Below, one piece after another: positions 33,686 through 46,864 of a stretch of 64,000 nucleotides of DNA (the stretch's first letter is position 1; each line of letters opens with the position of its first letter). The notes beneath the pieces were generated by a model. The model did no database searches. It worked only from the letters and a program-made list of their open reading frames with translations, and was not told where the DNA came from. The position numbers and the translations under genes were made by a program. The stretch is from Heterotrichella gracilis (Eukaryota; Sar; Xanthophyceae; Tribonematales; Xanthonemataceae), in NCBI GenBank assembly GCA_032358255.1, contig JAULBX010004777.1:62001-126000 (forward strand), in the 5' to 3' direction.

Positions 33686-36380
33686 TCAGCAGTACGTCCC
33701 GCACATTAGGTGGTACTTGAGCGACAGGTGGTACCACAAGGGGGTGAAACCACCATTGGCCATCTTGGGGGAGAAGGGGTCGAAGCCATGCTTCTCCAGC
33801 GCTGCCAGATAGAGGCGCGCCGACAGCAAGGGGAGGAACAGGGACCGAGCAGCTGGGGGGACTGAGGGCTGCAGTGCACAAGCTTCATCCACATGCGCCT
33901 GCAGAAGCGAAACCAGCAGTGGTTGCCATACCACATGCGCTGGCAAAATTGCGTGACGTTTTGGTGACACATATGACCGAATGCAGCTAAGTAAATAATA
34001 GCAACCATGCGGCATCAGCAGGTGGATGCCATCACACATGCTCTTGCAAAACGCACGGCAATTGATGACGCCATGTGACTGGATGCAGCCAAGTAGATCA
34101 TAGCAAGCACCAGGGCCCCCCCGGTATGACCACCACTGATTCATCATGGTCCATCAGCCATCCATGCATGATGCTGACGCCATATCCTGAAAGGCTTCCA
34201 AGCCAACAACTCTGCCAGAGATCATATGCCATACCACAGGTATCCAGATATTCCTGCTAATGGAAATATGTACAGTGGTCATCCGGCCACCAGGACCCGC
34301 ACCTTTGCGACCGCAGCCACCTCCAGCATGCAGTCTTGCAGCGCCTCACTGCTCTGGCCACGCAGCAGCTGGTGGGGCGACACATCATGCTTGCGCAGCA
34401 CGTCGTATGGGAGGTACACCAAACCACTGCAGCAAGAAGAAATTGCATTCAAAGCAATCCTATTGGGCGCTGAGCACGCAGCGCAGGTCAGAACCTACCA
34501 CGGCATCAAGTAAGTCCACATCACTGCCTTTGGTGAGTTTTCCTTGCAAGCGTGCATGTGGTCATGCAACCCAAAACCAAGCATCATATGGACGGCCAGT
34601 GCCGCACTCGCCTATCCAGCCAGACAACATGCGACACATACCGCTGTGCAAAGAAGGATGTCCCCCGCAGCACGTTGGCTAGCCCTGCCCCCTTGCCAGC
34701 ATGTGCCACCAAATGCTCCACATCCCCAGTGGGCTCCACACCGGCTGCCTCCAGCTGCAAACATAAACCACCACTGAGAATAAAAATAGAATTATTAATG
34801 AAAATAAGTATCTGCATTCCAGCTTTGAGCCAGACGAGCATGGCTGGGTTTGCCTCACCACAGTCCAAGGACAAGGCTTGTCTGACACTGATAATCAATG
34901 TAATTTTACACAAATGCCGTTGATATGCTTTCACCCCTTTGGAGCGTGGTTGATCCACAAAAATTGCCTGGTTGAATCCAAATGTAGCCACATGACCCTG
35001 GCCTCCAACAGCCAATGCAACTTCCACCATGCAGCAGGCCGTACCTGCAGGTATAATAGCTGGCTGGTGGTATCATCTGCATACGCCTCGAGGGCTGCCA
35101 GCGACGGTGGTGGGTCATTCCCCCTCAGCGCATCCTCCTCCCTGGCTTGTAGCATGCGCATGAGCCGGTAGCGGGTGAGGTGCCGCACTGACAGCACCTG
35201 CACGGGGTGGAATTTACAGGGTAAACAAAGCGCCGCAATCGCAATGTCCTCCTAGCATCCATTGCAATCTTTGCCGGATGGTATGCAAAAAGTCACTCAT
35301 TTGGACTGATGACATTACCCAATTGTTTGTGTCAGCCAAGCACAAACACCTGCATGTAATGTTAAGGGCCATGGATCATACGAGTGCACATGTCGGGTGT
35401 TGCAGCTGACACGTGTGGGGTGGTCTCCACACACGCGACTCTTCCTTGAGAATTGAAAAGCACCCACCTTTGACAACGCCTGTAGCACTGGTTGTTGCGC
35501 TGTTACGCCCTTGTAGCAACCGTTGATCTGATCACGCCACCACTGCAACACACGCGATGCATGATCAACCCCGCAAGCATGGCCACAGGGGATGCGGGAG
35601 CAGGGATTTGCAAAGCACATGCGTATGTGGATGCAGTCAATGTGGGTGCCCTGTGCAGCTTGCTTCACAGCCGCATAGTCTTTGAGGAAGATTCAGGCCA
35701 TGCTGACACATGTGCCCCCTGGTCCCCTGTGATGCAAACGTGCCTGGAATCGCATCTGCATGATCGCCGGCTCCTTGGAGTGATCTGCAATGAGGGCTGT
35801 CTCAACGTTGAATGCCCGCAGGGCCATGAGAGCAGCTCGTTGGTCCTGCACACAGCAACAGCAGCCGGTGACGCGTGGCATGCCTGGGCAGTGCAGCACG
35901 GCCATCGTGTGTGCCATGCCTTGCGCCATGCCTTATGCACGGGCACAAATGGTCAATGCGGTGGGCAATGACAGCACATACAACCTGCATGTCTTCCTTG
36001 CTGTGATATGTGGTGGAACTTTGTGATGGTAGTTTCCTTCTGAGGGCGTCGAGCCAGGACTTTGCCAGGTGTGCAAAATGGGTACAAGACTATGGTCACT
36101 TACGGTGGGGAGCTGGGTGCACCACAAGTAGTTCTCATAGTCATTTGTCCTGCACATGTTACAGTAGGTAAACCACTTGCTGCTGGGCGTGTATCAGGCT
36201 GTTCAGGTGGCAATTACGTCAAGGCGCTGGTTTGCAATGGATGCCATGTGACATTTCCATGGCTGATTCATGCAAGAGTCAAAATTGCCAAGCAGGTCAG
36301 GGAGACCCCGGGCGGCGGAGCATGCTTCCCAGTTCAACTTACCTTACAAGGTTGACACAGTAGCTGAAAGCCGTTCTCAT
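33686..36380 (-). CDS. NDUFAF6: NDUFAF6-like protein, squalene/phytoene synthase fold
   Basis: Eight minus-strand exons: 36343-36380, 36104-36149, 35744-35845, 35468-35542, 35045-35197, 34642-34754, 34303-34426 and 33686-33898 (864 nt, 287 residues from ATG 36380). Family blocks in order: SYCVNLVRTNDYENYLWCTQ, MALRAFNVETALI, QMRFQWWRDQI, LEAYADDTTSQLLYLQ, HAGKGAGLANVLRGTSFFAQ, GLVYLPYDVLRKHDVS, and a C-terminal LPLLSARLYLAALEKHGFDP. NDUFAF6 is a non-catalytic relative of phytoene synthase needed for mitochondrial complex I assembly. The DxxxD-type motifs expected of a true prenyl synthase are not evident, which favours the assembly-factor role. The frame is open upstream of the ATG with an acceptor at about 36430, so a mitochondrial presequence exon may lie farther 5'. 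Intron 3 uses a GC donor (CAG|GCACGT). Confidence 0.85.
33972..34110. repeat. Intronic tandem duplication in the NDUFAF6-like gene
   Basis: About 38 bp around ATGCAGCTAAGTAAATAATA (33972-34010) recur imperfectly at 34072-34110. The spacing is 100 bp, in the last intron. Flanking GATGCC words also recur, so the duplicated unit may span the full 100 bp with decay. Confidence 0.6.
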
Positions 36381-37292
36381 GCTGTCGTCCCCACTAGCCG
36401 TGGCATAAGGTGCGCGCTGTGCTAGCCACTGTAAATTTGGGTACAGCAATGCAGCCCCTCTGCTGCTGGACCTTAGCATAGTTACTGAGGTTTCCACACA
36501 AGACTGTCAAAACTGTGCTTAGGAAAGTGACCGCTGCTGCCTGCACTAGGGCCACACAGCGCCACCTGTAAAAAGCCTGGAGACGGCCAGCACCCCGAGG
36601 ACTGCAGAAACTATGGCAGGGTTTTGTGATATTGTGGCGTGTACAGCATCTGTGTTTATGACCAGAGTCTGGTAGATACTTGGGTTGATCAGGTACTTGG
36701 GTAGATGGCAACCACAATCATGGCATGCAATAGCACTGACCACTGAAGCCACAAGTTTAAGCACAGAAAATGACAAACGAGGAAAAAAACACGGGTGAAG
36801 ATAGGTGTGGGGTTATGTACTAACTCAGAACAACCAAGGGAACGGGCAACATATATTGCCAACGTTGCTGGTCCAGGACCATGGTTCAGGTGGTCGACCA
36901 CCTGACCCCATGTTCCCGCCAAATTCACAAACCATTCGAACGCATATGCATGAGTTATTAAAGTAGCACGACGAGTGGTGTTTGACGTTAAACAACATTG
37001 CTGGGACCTGTATTATCGTACCGTGGAACGTGATAGGGGAGTTTGTTGGTGGCTGAAACCTTCACCGTCAAGGCTTTACCAAATGTTAAACTCCTCAGTA
37101 AACAGAAATTGTGGAGCTATGAACGTGTAGTTACATGTAGCATCACGTTAACACGCAGTTGACTGGGTAGGGTATCGAGAGTGCAGTGCTGTAGCTTATG
37201 TGGAGTTCAGCACAGAAAATTCAAAGCATGCATAGCAGCCTGGGTCAGCTCATTTGAGTAGCTACTGGCCTGTGAACGGCAGCACGCCCAGC
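36381..37292. promoter_or_regulatory. Divergent upstream region, NDUFAF6-like gene and FANCJ-like gene
   Basis: About 0.9 kb between the two divergent starts. It may also contain a missing 5' exon of the NDUFAF6-like gene. A minus-strand frame across 36394-36717 has hydrophobic stretches but uses a different frame from the confirmed exon. No TATA box is obvious. Confidence 0.4.
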
Positions 37293-40200
37293 ATGTCGGG
37301 ACAGACGTACAAGGTGGCTGGATATGATGTGCGCTTCCCGCACGCAGCTTATGGGGTGCAGCTTAGTTTTATGGGCAAAGTGCTGACCACCCTTGATGGG
37401 AAGAAGAATGCGTTGCTGGAGGCCCCCACGGGTTCTGGCAAGACCCTTTCATTGCTCTGTTCTGCTTTGGCCTGGCAGTTAAAGGTCAAACACGAGAACT
37501 CTGCTTTTTTGAATGAAATCAGCGATGACCCAAAACTCGCCCTGAACAGGGCAGAGTCTGAACCAGAAGCAGGGGAGGTGGAGATCCGTGAAAGGCGGAA
37601 GAAGAAGCAAACACCAAGGATCTACTACGCAACCAGAACCCACTCTCAAATTGCCCAGGTCTGGTGTATTTCATGGCTGATAGTGCTCATCTTGTTGTCT
37701 AGTTTTCATAGTGACACCTGGTCTTGGCACCATGGCTGAAGCACAACACCTGCTTCTTGCTTCAGGTGGTCAAAGAGCTGAAGAGGGCGGGCTACTCCCC
37801 CAGGATGGCCATTCTGGTAGGCATCTGGGATCTCTAGCTGAAGTTGAGCTCCACTGGTAATCTAGGCACTAGCCAACAATCTTCCCGCCTGTGCAGGCTT
37901 CCAGGGAGCACTACTGCGTGCACAAGACTGTGTCAAAAGCCAGCAACAAGGACGAGGAGTGTGACAAGCTGATCAAGGAAGGTGGTGGATGCAGATTCCA
38001 CGGCAACGTCACCAAGCTGTATGGTGCTGCTATCAGCCATGAGGTATGTGCTCTTTGCGGTGGCAAAATCACATTATGGTGGACACTGAAACACCAATCA
38101 GCTTGACATGGGAAATCTGTTGGGGGTGACCGCTTGTCACCACCTGACAAAAGCTAAACATTGTCGTCTCAACCCAGCGTCTCGCTGCACGCCCAAGCTG
38201 AAGAACCATTGGTTCCAGAAGCACACACTGCCCTGATTGTGACCAAGACTTCTCTTGCAGGTGCACGACATTGAGGATTTAATGAATGCTGGAACTCGTC
38301 TCAAAGCTTGCCCATACTTTGCAGCAAGGCACTTTGCCGCTGAAGCTGAGCTGATCTTCACCCCCTACACCTATCTCCTGGACCCAGTCATTCGGAAAGC
38401 AATGGATGTGAATGTGGATGATGCAGTGATCATCTTTGACGAGGCCCACAACATTGAAGATGTCTCAAGGTGAAACACATTATAATTGGCATGCCTAAAA
38501 ACCTGGCTGGCGCTTCCAATTGCCAAGCGCATGAACCTCGCTGGCCCCAACTGGACCTATTTGATCCAATGCTGACTCCCCGATTCCCACATCAAACCCA
38601 TACCCCAACGGCTCAATCTGATTTGGTAGCCACACCCTTTGAACAATTCTCGCCCCACCTGTGGTCTGGTAGCCACACCATTTGACCAATTCTCCCCCCA
38701 CCGACCAGGGAAGCAGCCTCTATGGACATTGAACTGGACGTCATGACCGAGGTGCACAGCGCCCTGGCCATTGCTGCGCAGCTGGGCGTGGTGCCTCACA
38801 AGTACAAAGTGATGGCCACTGCTGTGCAGAAGATCGTGACGTGGCTGCGAGGCACAGCTGATGGCGGGCAGTTGCAGCAGCAGGGGTTTGAGTGCTTTAG
38901 CAGCACGTACGCCGGCGCAAAGGCACGTATCTCCGACCTTAGGGAGTGGCCCTTTTTGCAATCTTATTAGAAAGGGAACCGTGGGCTGTGCACATTCTGA
39001 CAAATTGCACTGAAACAAGGATGGCAGACGGCATGCAGACAAAACCCAACAAACTTCTAGTCCATGCTGACGTTGTGGCACCCTTTTCATGCACAGGCAA
39101 TTGAGCAGCTGGATGCTGCTGGCCTGGGCTCTGGAGCTGTGAGCGACCTGTGGCAAGTCCACCAGGAAATCAAGAAAGCGGAGGAGGAATTTGCACAAGC
39201 AGCTAGTGCCAAGGCTGGGGAGGCTGCGGCAGCCAGCGGGGGTGCGGGGGGCATGAGCGGCATGGCGCTGGGAGCCATGTCCCGCATCCTGCAGGTCCTG
39301 CAGATGATGTACAAGGTATGTTTATGGTTTACTTTCTGACGTATTGTAGTACATGGAGGTGGAATCCGCGCAAGGACTAGCTTGCATCAAATGCAGCTGT
39401 TAGGCATTCCAATGCTGATACACTCTGGTCAAATTGTAGTGTAAACGGGGGTGCAGTGTGCAGCATGACCAATTTGGCCACAATGTATCACGCTGTATAG
39501 ATTGGTCCCGCAATCCGTGGCTCTTGCCCTGTGATGAGGCATCCCAGGAACCCTAACCTGTATGGTGGAATGAAATACAGTGAAACGCTACATTTACATA
39601 CAACGGCTTGTTGCCTAGGGCGGCGGGAAGCACGAGGAAGACTACCGCCTGGTCATCCAGAAGGTGATTCGCCGCAACCCCAACGGGGACAGCAAGCTGC
39701 GCAACAAGGGGCGCAAGTTCAGGGGCATGCAGGAGGAGAACTCAGGCGGGGAGGTGTCCGGTTGGGCTAGCAGCTTCTCGCTGTGGGCCCTCAACCCCGC
39801 TGTGGCATTCACCGATGTGGCTGAAAAGGCGCGGTCCATCATATTGGCCAGCGGCACATTGGCACCAATGGAGTCCTTTGCCTCTGAGGTAGGTGGTGGA
39901 CATGGATTTCTTGGCAGCGTGTGGGTTGGCTGATTGTTGTGTAGTTGTACGGCTATCATGTAATTTTTAATACAAAAATACCATGTGTTGCAATCCTCCT
40001 GATGTTGTGCAAGCAGTTGCATCCTCTCCCTCTCTTGGCCATCTTCCAGATGCAGAGGAGTATTCCTGCATAAGGTTGCACCTGATAATGAACTCAGTAG
40101 GCTGTGAATGTGCAGCTGGGCGTGGTATTTGAGACCCGGCTGGAGGCGCCACATGTGGTCAACATGACCAAGCAAGTGTGGGCTGGGGTGGTCCCATCGG

Positions 40201-42841
40201 GGCCCGACGGCGTCTCACTGGTGGCAACCTACAAGAACGCAGACACATTTGCCTTCCAGGTAGGGTTGTGCATTGCAGTACAAATGCTTGTACATTACAG
40301 TACAGGTGACTGGCTTACTAAGTCTTACAGTGCGTCCATGTCACAGCACTTGAGGCGCACATTTTTTTCATTTGCGGCACCATATGACAGCGTGATAAAA
40401 TAAATAAGTAAAGAAGGCTCACAACCAACATTAGGTACTGAACAAAAACATCTAGACGCTGCGGTTATAATGCATACAGTGTGCAACTATCAACAGCACT
40501 TATGTGGAAACATAAGGCAGCGCTTAACGCAAGATATATTGGCTTGGGATCAGTGATCAACACCCAAACCAGGCCATGAAAACAGTACTGATGTAATGTA
40601 TCAGGTAGATAGGGTTGTACTCCATTGGACGATTCAGGCTGGTCGACTCATGCTGAACTTGTTTTGCAGGACTCTGTGGGTGCCTGCATTCTCACCGCCG
40701 CGCACACTGTTCCAGACGGCATCCTGGTGTTTGTGGCCAGCTATGCAATGGTGGAGCGATTGACTATGCGATGGAGGGTGCGATAGCATTGTCACACATG
40801 CAATCTAGGGCCCGACTTGAAGGCTTTATGTATTTATTGTGAATTTACTCGTACGCGACTGGATCATTGCCACATATGCTGTGCATATATGCAACAGTAC
40901 CAGCTATCATTGTTTACCATTTGTGGATCAGATTGCACTTACCTGACAAGCGTGCTCTCACCCTGCAGTCGACCGGGGTATGGAACAGGATCTATGCAGC
41001 AAAGAAGATTGTGCTGGAGCCCAGGGGCGGAGGGGAGGCGTTTGACGCCATCATGAACGAGTACTACACTGCAATCCGGAGCGGCAAGGGCGCAATCTTC
41101 ATCGCGGTGTGCAGAGGAAAGGTGCGGGCTGGCTGCTGAAACCAGACAATCACAAGATGATATGGATGGCCCTATCTTTGTCCTTATATTATATTAATGC
41201 GCAAGACTCTTATGGAAAGCTTTCTGAGGTACCTCCTCAGCCAAAGCCTCCATTGGTAGCAGCCCTCGGTGAGAATTAAAAGACTGAACTGTCCATCATC
41301 CAGCTTGTTTAGCGCAGGGCCTTCATAGCACCACCCCCATCGTCCCTTGACCCTAAAGCATGAACCTAAAGCTGGACTCGAAACCCATTTTCAGGTGTCG
41401 GAGGGCCTGGACTTCACAGACGCCAATGCGCGTGCCGTGCTGGTTTTCGGCATCCCCTACCCATCTGTGAAGTGCCCCAAGGTGGAGCTGAAGAAGCAGT
41501 ACAATGACGCTGGCAGCCGCACCCGTGGCCTGCTGTCAGGGGGGCAGTGGTACAACCAGCAGGCCTTCAGGGCGCTCAACCAGGTGCGCGAGTAAGCATA
41601 CAAGAGAAAGAGAGCCAGGGTGTAGGAATCTGTATGAAGGATGTACCTGGGTGCGCAAACCAGATGACCATGTGCACGCATTTTCTGCAAGCATATCAAT
41701 ACACTTGTCTTATAAAGTGTAACACCATGCTGTCATTACGCACACGGGGTTGAGAGGAAACGTCACAGTTGTCCTCAAATGGCTGTATCCTGCAGTGGGT
41801 GGGAGGCTGTGCCTATAACGTCAAATGAAGTCTAAGGAATACACCAAATACATTTCTATTTTATGGGAATGTAAATATATGATGTATTCCTGGATTTGAC
41901 AATTTTCAGGCTGTGGGCCGCTGCATCCGCCACCGCAACGACTACGGCGCCATTGTGCTGTTTGACCAGAGGTTCACGGAGCAGCGCTGCCAGAACAGCA
42001 TGTCCAGATGGTGCGCACATGCCCCGCATGACCCATTGGCCACTCCCCAGGCCCACACATGCCTCCATGTTGTTGGATGGGCGGATGTATCAAGTGCCCT
42101 GTATTTCTGCTGTCTGATGCTGATGGATATTCTTTGTGATAGTGTGTTGGGATGAGGGATGCTTTGCAATTGATCTACTGCTTAAAACCCTAATCAAAAC
42201 CCTAAACAAATGGCATTGGTGACTTGGTGCAGGGTGCGGGGAGCGCTGCAGGTGCATCCGTCATTTGATGCTGCGATGTCATCCATGGCAGCATTTTTTG
42301 CCACCATCACCGGGAACCCTCCAGGCCCACCGCAGCCATTGGCGCTGCCGCCAGCCCCTGTGCAGATGCCACTGGCACTCCGTACGGCCCTCAAACCCCC
42401 TCACCCACCCCGTATTAACCAGCAGTTCCACCACCTGTTAAAAACGGCCATAAGGTTGTAGCTAGGAACAATGGTCTGCCTTGGTTAGAATGTGCTTAAA
42501 GCCCAATCTATTCAATATTAGCTACATGCAAAACAGCCAGGTTGATAGTTAACGCAATATGCGCACATTCTACATTGGGCAGAACAGTGCGTACTCATAA
42601 TTTTCATCCCCCCTTTCCAACCACAGGTCAGCCCAAGCTGCACCTCAGTCAGTTGACCAAGCGCAGAGACCCCGGCGCCGAGTTCGCTACCCTGGCGCGG
42701 CCCTTCAAGGTGCCCAAGACGCAGACCTGCGGCAGGGGGGCGGAGATGGCCGAGGGGGATTGGGCAGAGGAGGAAGGCAGATCAGGCGCATCAGGTACCT
42801 ACAGGGCCAGTGGGATTGAGAGTGATAAATTTTTTAAATAA
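37293..42841 (+). CDS. BRIP1: FANCJ/BRIP1-type Fe-S DNA helicase (core)
   Basis: Fourteen exons: 37293-37658, 37766-37816, 37897-38043, 38261-38469, 38709-38922, 39097-39315, 39619-39888, 40116-40259, 40670-40777, 40969-41121, 41395-41583, 41910-42010, 42233-42411 and 42627-42841 (2565 nt, 854 residues). Starting from [10 protein letters not shown] it shows Walker A PTGSGKT (45-51); four Fe-S cysteines (about 146, 161, 171, 205, the last in CPYF); DEAH (248-251); then [30 protein letters not shown] and [16 protein letters not shown]. This is the XPD/Rad3 superfamily 2 arrangement. FANCJ unwinds G-quadruplexes and acts in crosslink repair. The [11 protein letters not shown] block and the TGVW motif favour FANCJ over XPD or RTEL1. 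Exon 5 probably uses a GC donor (AAG|GCACGT). The stop at 42839-42841 may be bypassed: an in-phase donor at 42794 (TCAG|GTACC) joins the next exon at 43152. Confidence 0.9.
38623..38701 (+). repeat. Intronic tandem repeat before a splice acceptor
   Basis: A unit of about 43 bp (TTTGGTAGCCACACCCTTTG.. and its variant) occurs twice, at 38623-38658 and 38666-38701, ending directly before the acceptor CCGACCAG of FANCJ exon 5. The unit contains the pyrimidine-rich tract, so the 3' splice region itself is duplicated. Confidence 0.7.
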
Positions 42842-43151
42842 ATCCTGTTACAGAAGAATTGTCTTTGGTATATTTTGAAGAAGGCTATAATATACAGGTG
42901 CACGGCGCGTGCTGACAGACAAAGTGGATATGGGCTTTTAAATTTTAAGCCAGGCTAACATGGCGTGATGCGAAAGCGCCCAACTCTGTCTATGACCACA
43001 AACCTCGCCTTACATGATTGAAATAATAACCTATTACATTGTGGGGTAAAAATATAAATTCCCGCAGGGCGGGCAATTATGTAGGCACATGCATGAAGTT
43101 TGCAAGGGGCGTTTTTGGCACTGGCACTGACTGCGCCTCTTGTGCATATAG

Positions 43152-45722
43152 AGGAGAGTGGCGAGCCTTCGTGCACAATGCCATCCGCACCACCAGCCAG
43201 CCAGCAGCGGGATGCAGGTGCTGGGCCAGGCCCAGGCTCGACCTGGTGCCAGCAATCTGCGCCAAGGCCGCTGCAGGACTGGGGCGCTTCTCGGCACCTC
43301 AATGTGGTGCCTGGCGCAGCCACCACCACCACTACCGCCACCACCACTGTCGCCCCCGCCACCGCCAGCAGCAGCAGTGGGTGGCAGGGGCAGCAGTGGG
43401 GTGGTACCAAGCCACCCATGGGCGCCCTGCATCAGCTGTCACATGGATCCATGGGGCAGGCAGCTTGGGGCCAAGGAAGCATGGGGCAGGGCTGGGCCGG
43501 GCAGGCAGCTGGGGACCAGGGTTTCACAAGGCAGGGTAACATGGAGCAGGGACACGCATGGCAGGCGGCTGGGGACCAGAGGCGCATGGGACAAGGCAGC
43601 GAAAATGCGTACGATCCCCGCGCAGCAGCCCCACAGCCCTTCCAGAACATGGGTGCGCCTGCCACAACTGCAGAGGTGCAACGTGGCGGGCCTCATTCGG
43701 CATCAGATGCTGCTGCAAGCACGTCCACAGCCGGTCCCAGGCACCTGCAGCATGGCATGCATGCAGCCCCCAACCCCATACAGGCCGCTGGGCAGCCTGC
43801 AGCGCTGTCCAACCCCACACATGCGGCCGCGCCCTCCAATCCCCAGTTGGGTGGCAGGCCCGTAGCCAGTACCCACCCACACCCACCACAGGCAGCTCCG
43901 CACCACCACCCACAGCCCCAGCCCCAGCACCAGCCTGCGCTCACGCTGGACCAGCAGATGGTGGAAGGGTGGGTGCGCCAGGATGTACGGGACATGGCGG
44001 CCATGCTGCAGCAGCGCCAGGGGTTGCAGGGCCCCGAGGCTGAGGACTATGCGGTGCAAGGCATAGTGGAGGTGCTGTCGTGGGCAAGGTGCGCGAGCCT
44101 GTGTGTTCCTGTGGTTTGGACCATGGGTGGGCCTTCATGAGGGTTCCTGTGGTTTGGACCTTGGGTCTTCTGCGCCCCTCAATGTTGCTTACCACATCGC
44201 TGCTACCTACCAAACAGTGACTCAGCAATGAGCGCTGATGCATCGCAGTCATCTAGCAGATTACATGTATGCAGACTGCGTTGGTTGTGAAACCAACCAT
44301 AGGGTTAGCGACCTTGTAGGTGAAGGCAGACTTTGCCAACTCCGTTGCTGCATGTGGGTTACAGTCGTGTATTAATTGTAAATGGACTAAAAGGATATTT
44401 GCTCTTGCAGGGACCTGGCGGCTGACGGCGAGGACATGACTGTGATCCTGCTGGGGTGGGAGCCGCTGCCACGTGGCATCCAGGCACTCACCCTGGCGGC
44501 AGGCATGGCGCTGCCGCCCGACCATGTTCCCTGCGCCGATGTGCTGCGAGCGGTCTCCCAAATGCAAAATGCGTGGCTGGGTCTGCTGTCAGCGGTGGAG
44601 GTAAGGCGCACCTCTCAAACGTCAAACCCTTTTGCATGCCATGCGTGCTGGCATTGGCCAAGGCCTGTGCTTGACCAGCCATTCTGGCTGGTCGCGGTGC
44701 CTTGGTGCCCCTTAACTTCGCCTTTGTGCTCCCCTTTCTAGCAATCTATGAATCGTGCCAAATATTGTCATTGATATGAATGTAGTGAAACTACCTGGCT
44801 GTAGGTGACGAAGGCCGCATACAAGCTGGCCATTGGTCCACATCCAGCCACAGCAGCGGACCTACATGCGCCTGGTGCCCATGCCAGCGCAGCCTCAACA
44901 CCCGCCCTCCACAAGCGCACAGTGGCTGATGGGGACAAGGAGAATTTTGCAGGGACCCAAAGCACCTCTTGGGAGCAGGCACGCACCTTCCTTTCAGCCC
45001 TGGATGCGGTAGCAACCACACATGGAGCGCAGCACCCTCCCATGGCGCCAGGTGCTGCCACGTCGCCTGCGCAGGACCCACGTGCAGCCCTGCCAGCTGT
45101 ACAGCAGTACAGCACAGCTCAAACTGGGTCCTGCGAGGAAGCTCAGCGACATGGGCCAGGTCCTGCTGTGGTGACTCGCCACGTCATTCCACTTACGCCC
45201 ATGGGCAACATTGGAGTGATCAGGACTGGGCAGCCAAGTGGCTTCAAAGGCGCTACAAAAGGTGCAGCACGTGCAGGTGGGGATGTCATGAGCAATCAGG
45301 GCAGCGCACAGGCCCAGTCATGCAACATGTGCATTGCATGCGTGATTGGTGGTGTGAGGGCTCGCGGCATACGAGGTTTTTATGAACAGCTGCCATGGCC
45401 CCATGAAGCATGGTACCGGTAATGCAGGTTCTCTAGTGCATACAAAGTTGAAAGAAAGAAAATAGCATTGACGTGTGTGATGATAATGGGCAGGACCGCT
45501 GGTGTGCGCACCTGCGTCAAACATACGCCAGTGTCTGGGCATTAAAGCCGCTTTCTGCAAATGCGACGTACAGGTAGTTGTGGTCATCAGGTATACATGG
45601 GTTGTTCCTCATGCACACGCCCTGCTGCAGGTCAGCCTCCCAACAGCGCAAGCCGATGGGGCCCTGCCCAGCGCACTGCCAAGCTCAAGGCTGGTGATTC
45701 CGATGACGAGGACTTCCAGTGA
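43152..45722 (+). CDS. Low-complexity Q/G/A-rich exons, probably the FANCJ C-terminus
   Basis: Exons 43152-44088, 44411-44600, 44805-45261 and 45631-45722. The first begins in the phase left by a donor at 42794 of the FANCJ-like gene, and all later joins keep frame. A single gene would code 1397 residues, comparable with human BRIP1 (1249), whose C-terminal region is also long and poorly conserved. Content: histidine-, glutamine- and glycine-rich sequence with short repeats (GQAAWGQGSMGQGWAGQAAG), then a helical domain (LTLDQQMVEGWVRQDVRDMA, LLGWEPLPRGIQALTLAAGM), then a basic-to-acidic end (TAKLKAGDSDDEDFQ). If separate, translation would begin at ATG 43180. The helical domain is not recognised. 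Confidence 0.5.
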
Positions 45723-46864
45723 TGATCGATCCACCAGGACTTTTTCGGCATGACCTGCTAGGCATGGTAGCTGTAGTAGGTACCAGGATTTCTGAAGGAG
45801 CTGCACCGCAGCCTCAGAACAGGATTTTTTACTGGCCTCAAGATTGGTGTTTCATGTCAAATTTATTATGTATTACCACCGCTCTGTCTTGTGCTTTTCT
45901 TTGCTTACTAGGTAGGAATATCGCGATGGGAATATTGTTACAATGAATCATTAGATCCATTAAATTAATGGATTAAATCCAGAATGATTCTCAGACTCAA
46001 CATTTTTCATGGATTTTGCTTTGCCATTCAGAATGGCCCAATGGGATAGAACCTTTGGCAACTAAGTAATTACTGGCATTTAGTAAACTTTATTTGACCA
46101 CTGAGTGAGTTCAACCAGGGGGCATCGTGCGCATCTTGGGCAAGCAACAGCTGCTGTTAGTACAATTTGCTGTGAGCTCAGCTGCTGCTGCAATTTGCCT
46201 TCAGCAGGCAAGACTTTGACCAGGCTCCAAAGACACCATCATGGTGATTGCGATGTCATTTACAGTATGCAGTACAGTGCACTGATATTGTTTGGCAACT
46301 TAATTGCAGCAAGTGTCAGTGCGAAAGCAAATCTACGGAGGACCCGTTAGTTAACTACTAACATTGCAGGCATGATTAACGCAGTGGCATTCCTGCATGC
46401 TAACACGGTATCAATATTTTCCAAAATTCCAGTCCAGACATGCATTGTAAGTGCTGACAACAGATAGTACCCGTGTGGTCACATCTCTGATTGTGGCAGA
46501 CAACCTCGAACAAATTGCAATATGGTTTTGCATCACATGTACTGTGGGCGTTGTCTTTCTTTCTTTCCTTCTACGTCCAGCATTGCAACACATCCTGCAG
46601 GGCAGGCTAAGCCTTGCCACAATCACCTCCCAAATTGCACAGTATAGAGATCATCAAGGCCAACCAAGCTGCCATCCATTCAAACACCTAAACGGCTATT
46701 TCCACCCCCCGTAGCAACAACCCATCAATTACCCTGTCACGCTCAAAGGATGTTGGTACCCTGCTACACCTTCTCCCGAAGCGGTCCGGCCCCACCAAGC
46801 TCCCAATTTCAAACTGCTTGTCCCAAATCCACTCACACCCCATCGCCCCGTGCAACCCCCCTCC
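45723..46864. other. Intergenic region between convergent genes
   Basis: AT-rich around 45930-46080 and otherwise featureless. It must contain the 3' ends of the FANCJ C-terminal exons (plus) and of GWD (minus). No gene is recognised. Confidence 0.4.

Noticed and set aside
33686-36380. Phytoene synthase (carotenoid pathway)
   Set aside because: The fold matches, but the aspartate-rich catalytic motifs are not seen and the conserved blocks fit NDUFAF6 better.
37293-42841. XPD or RTEL1 instead of FANCJ
   Set aside because: The Fe-S helicase core is shared, but the spacing of the Fe-S cysteines and the CPYFAAR and TGVW blocks fit FANCJ/BRIP1 best.
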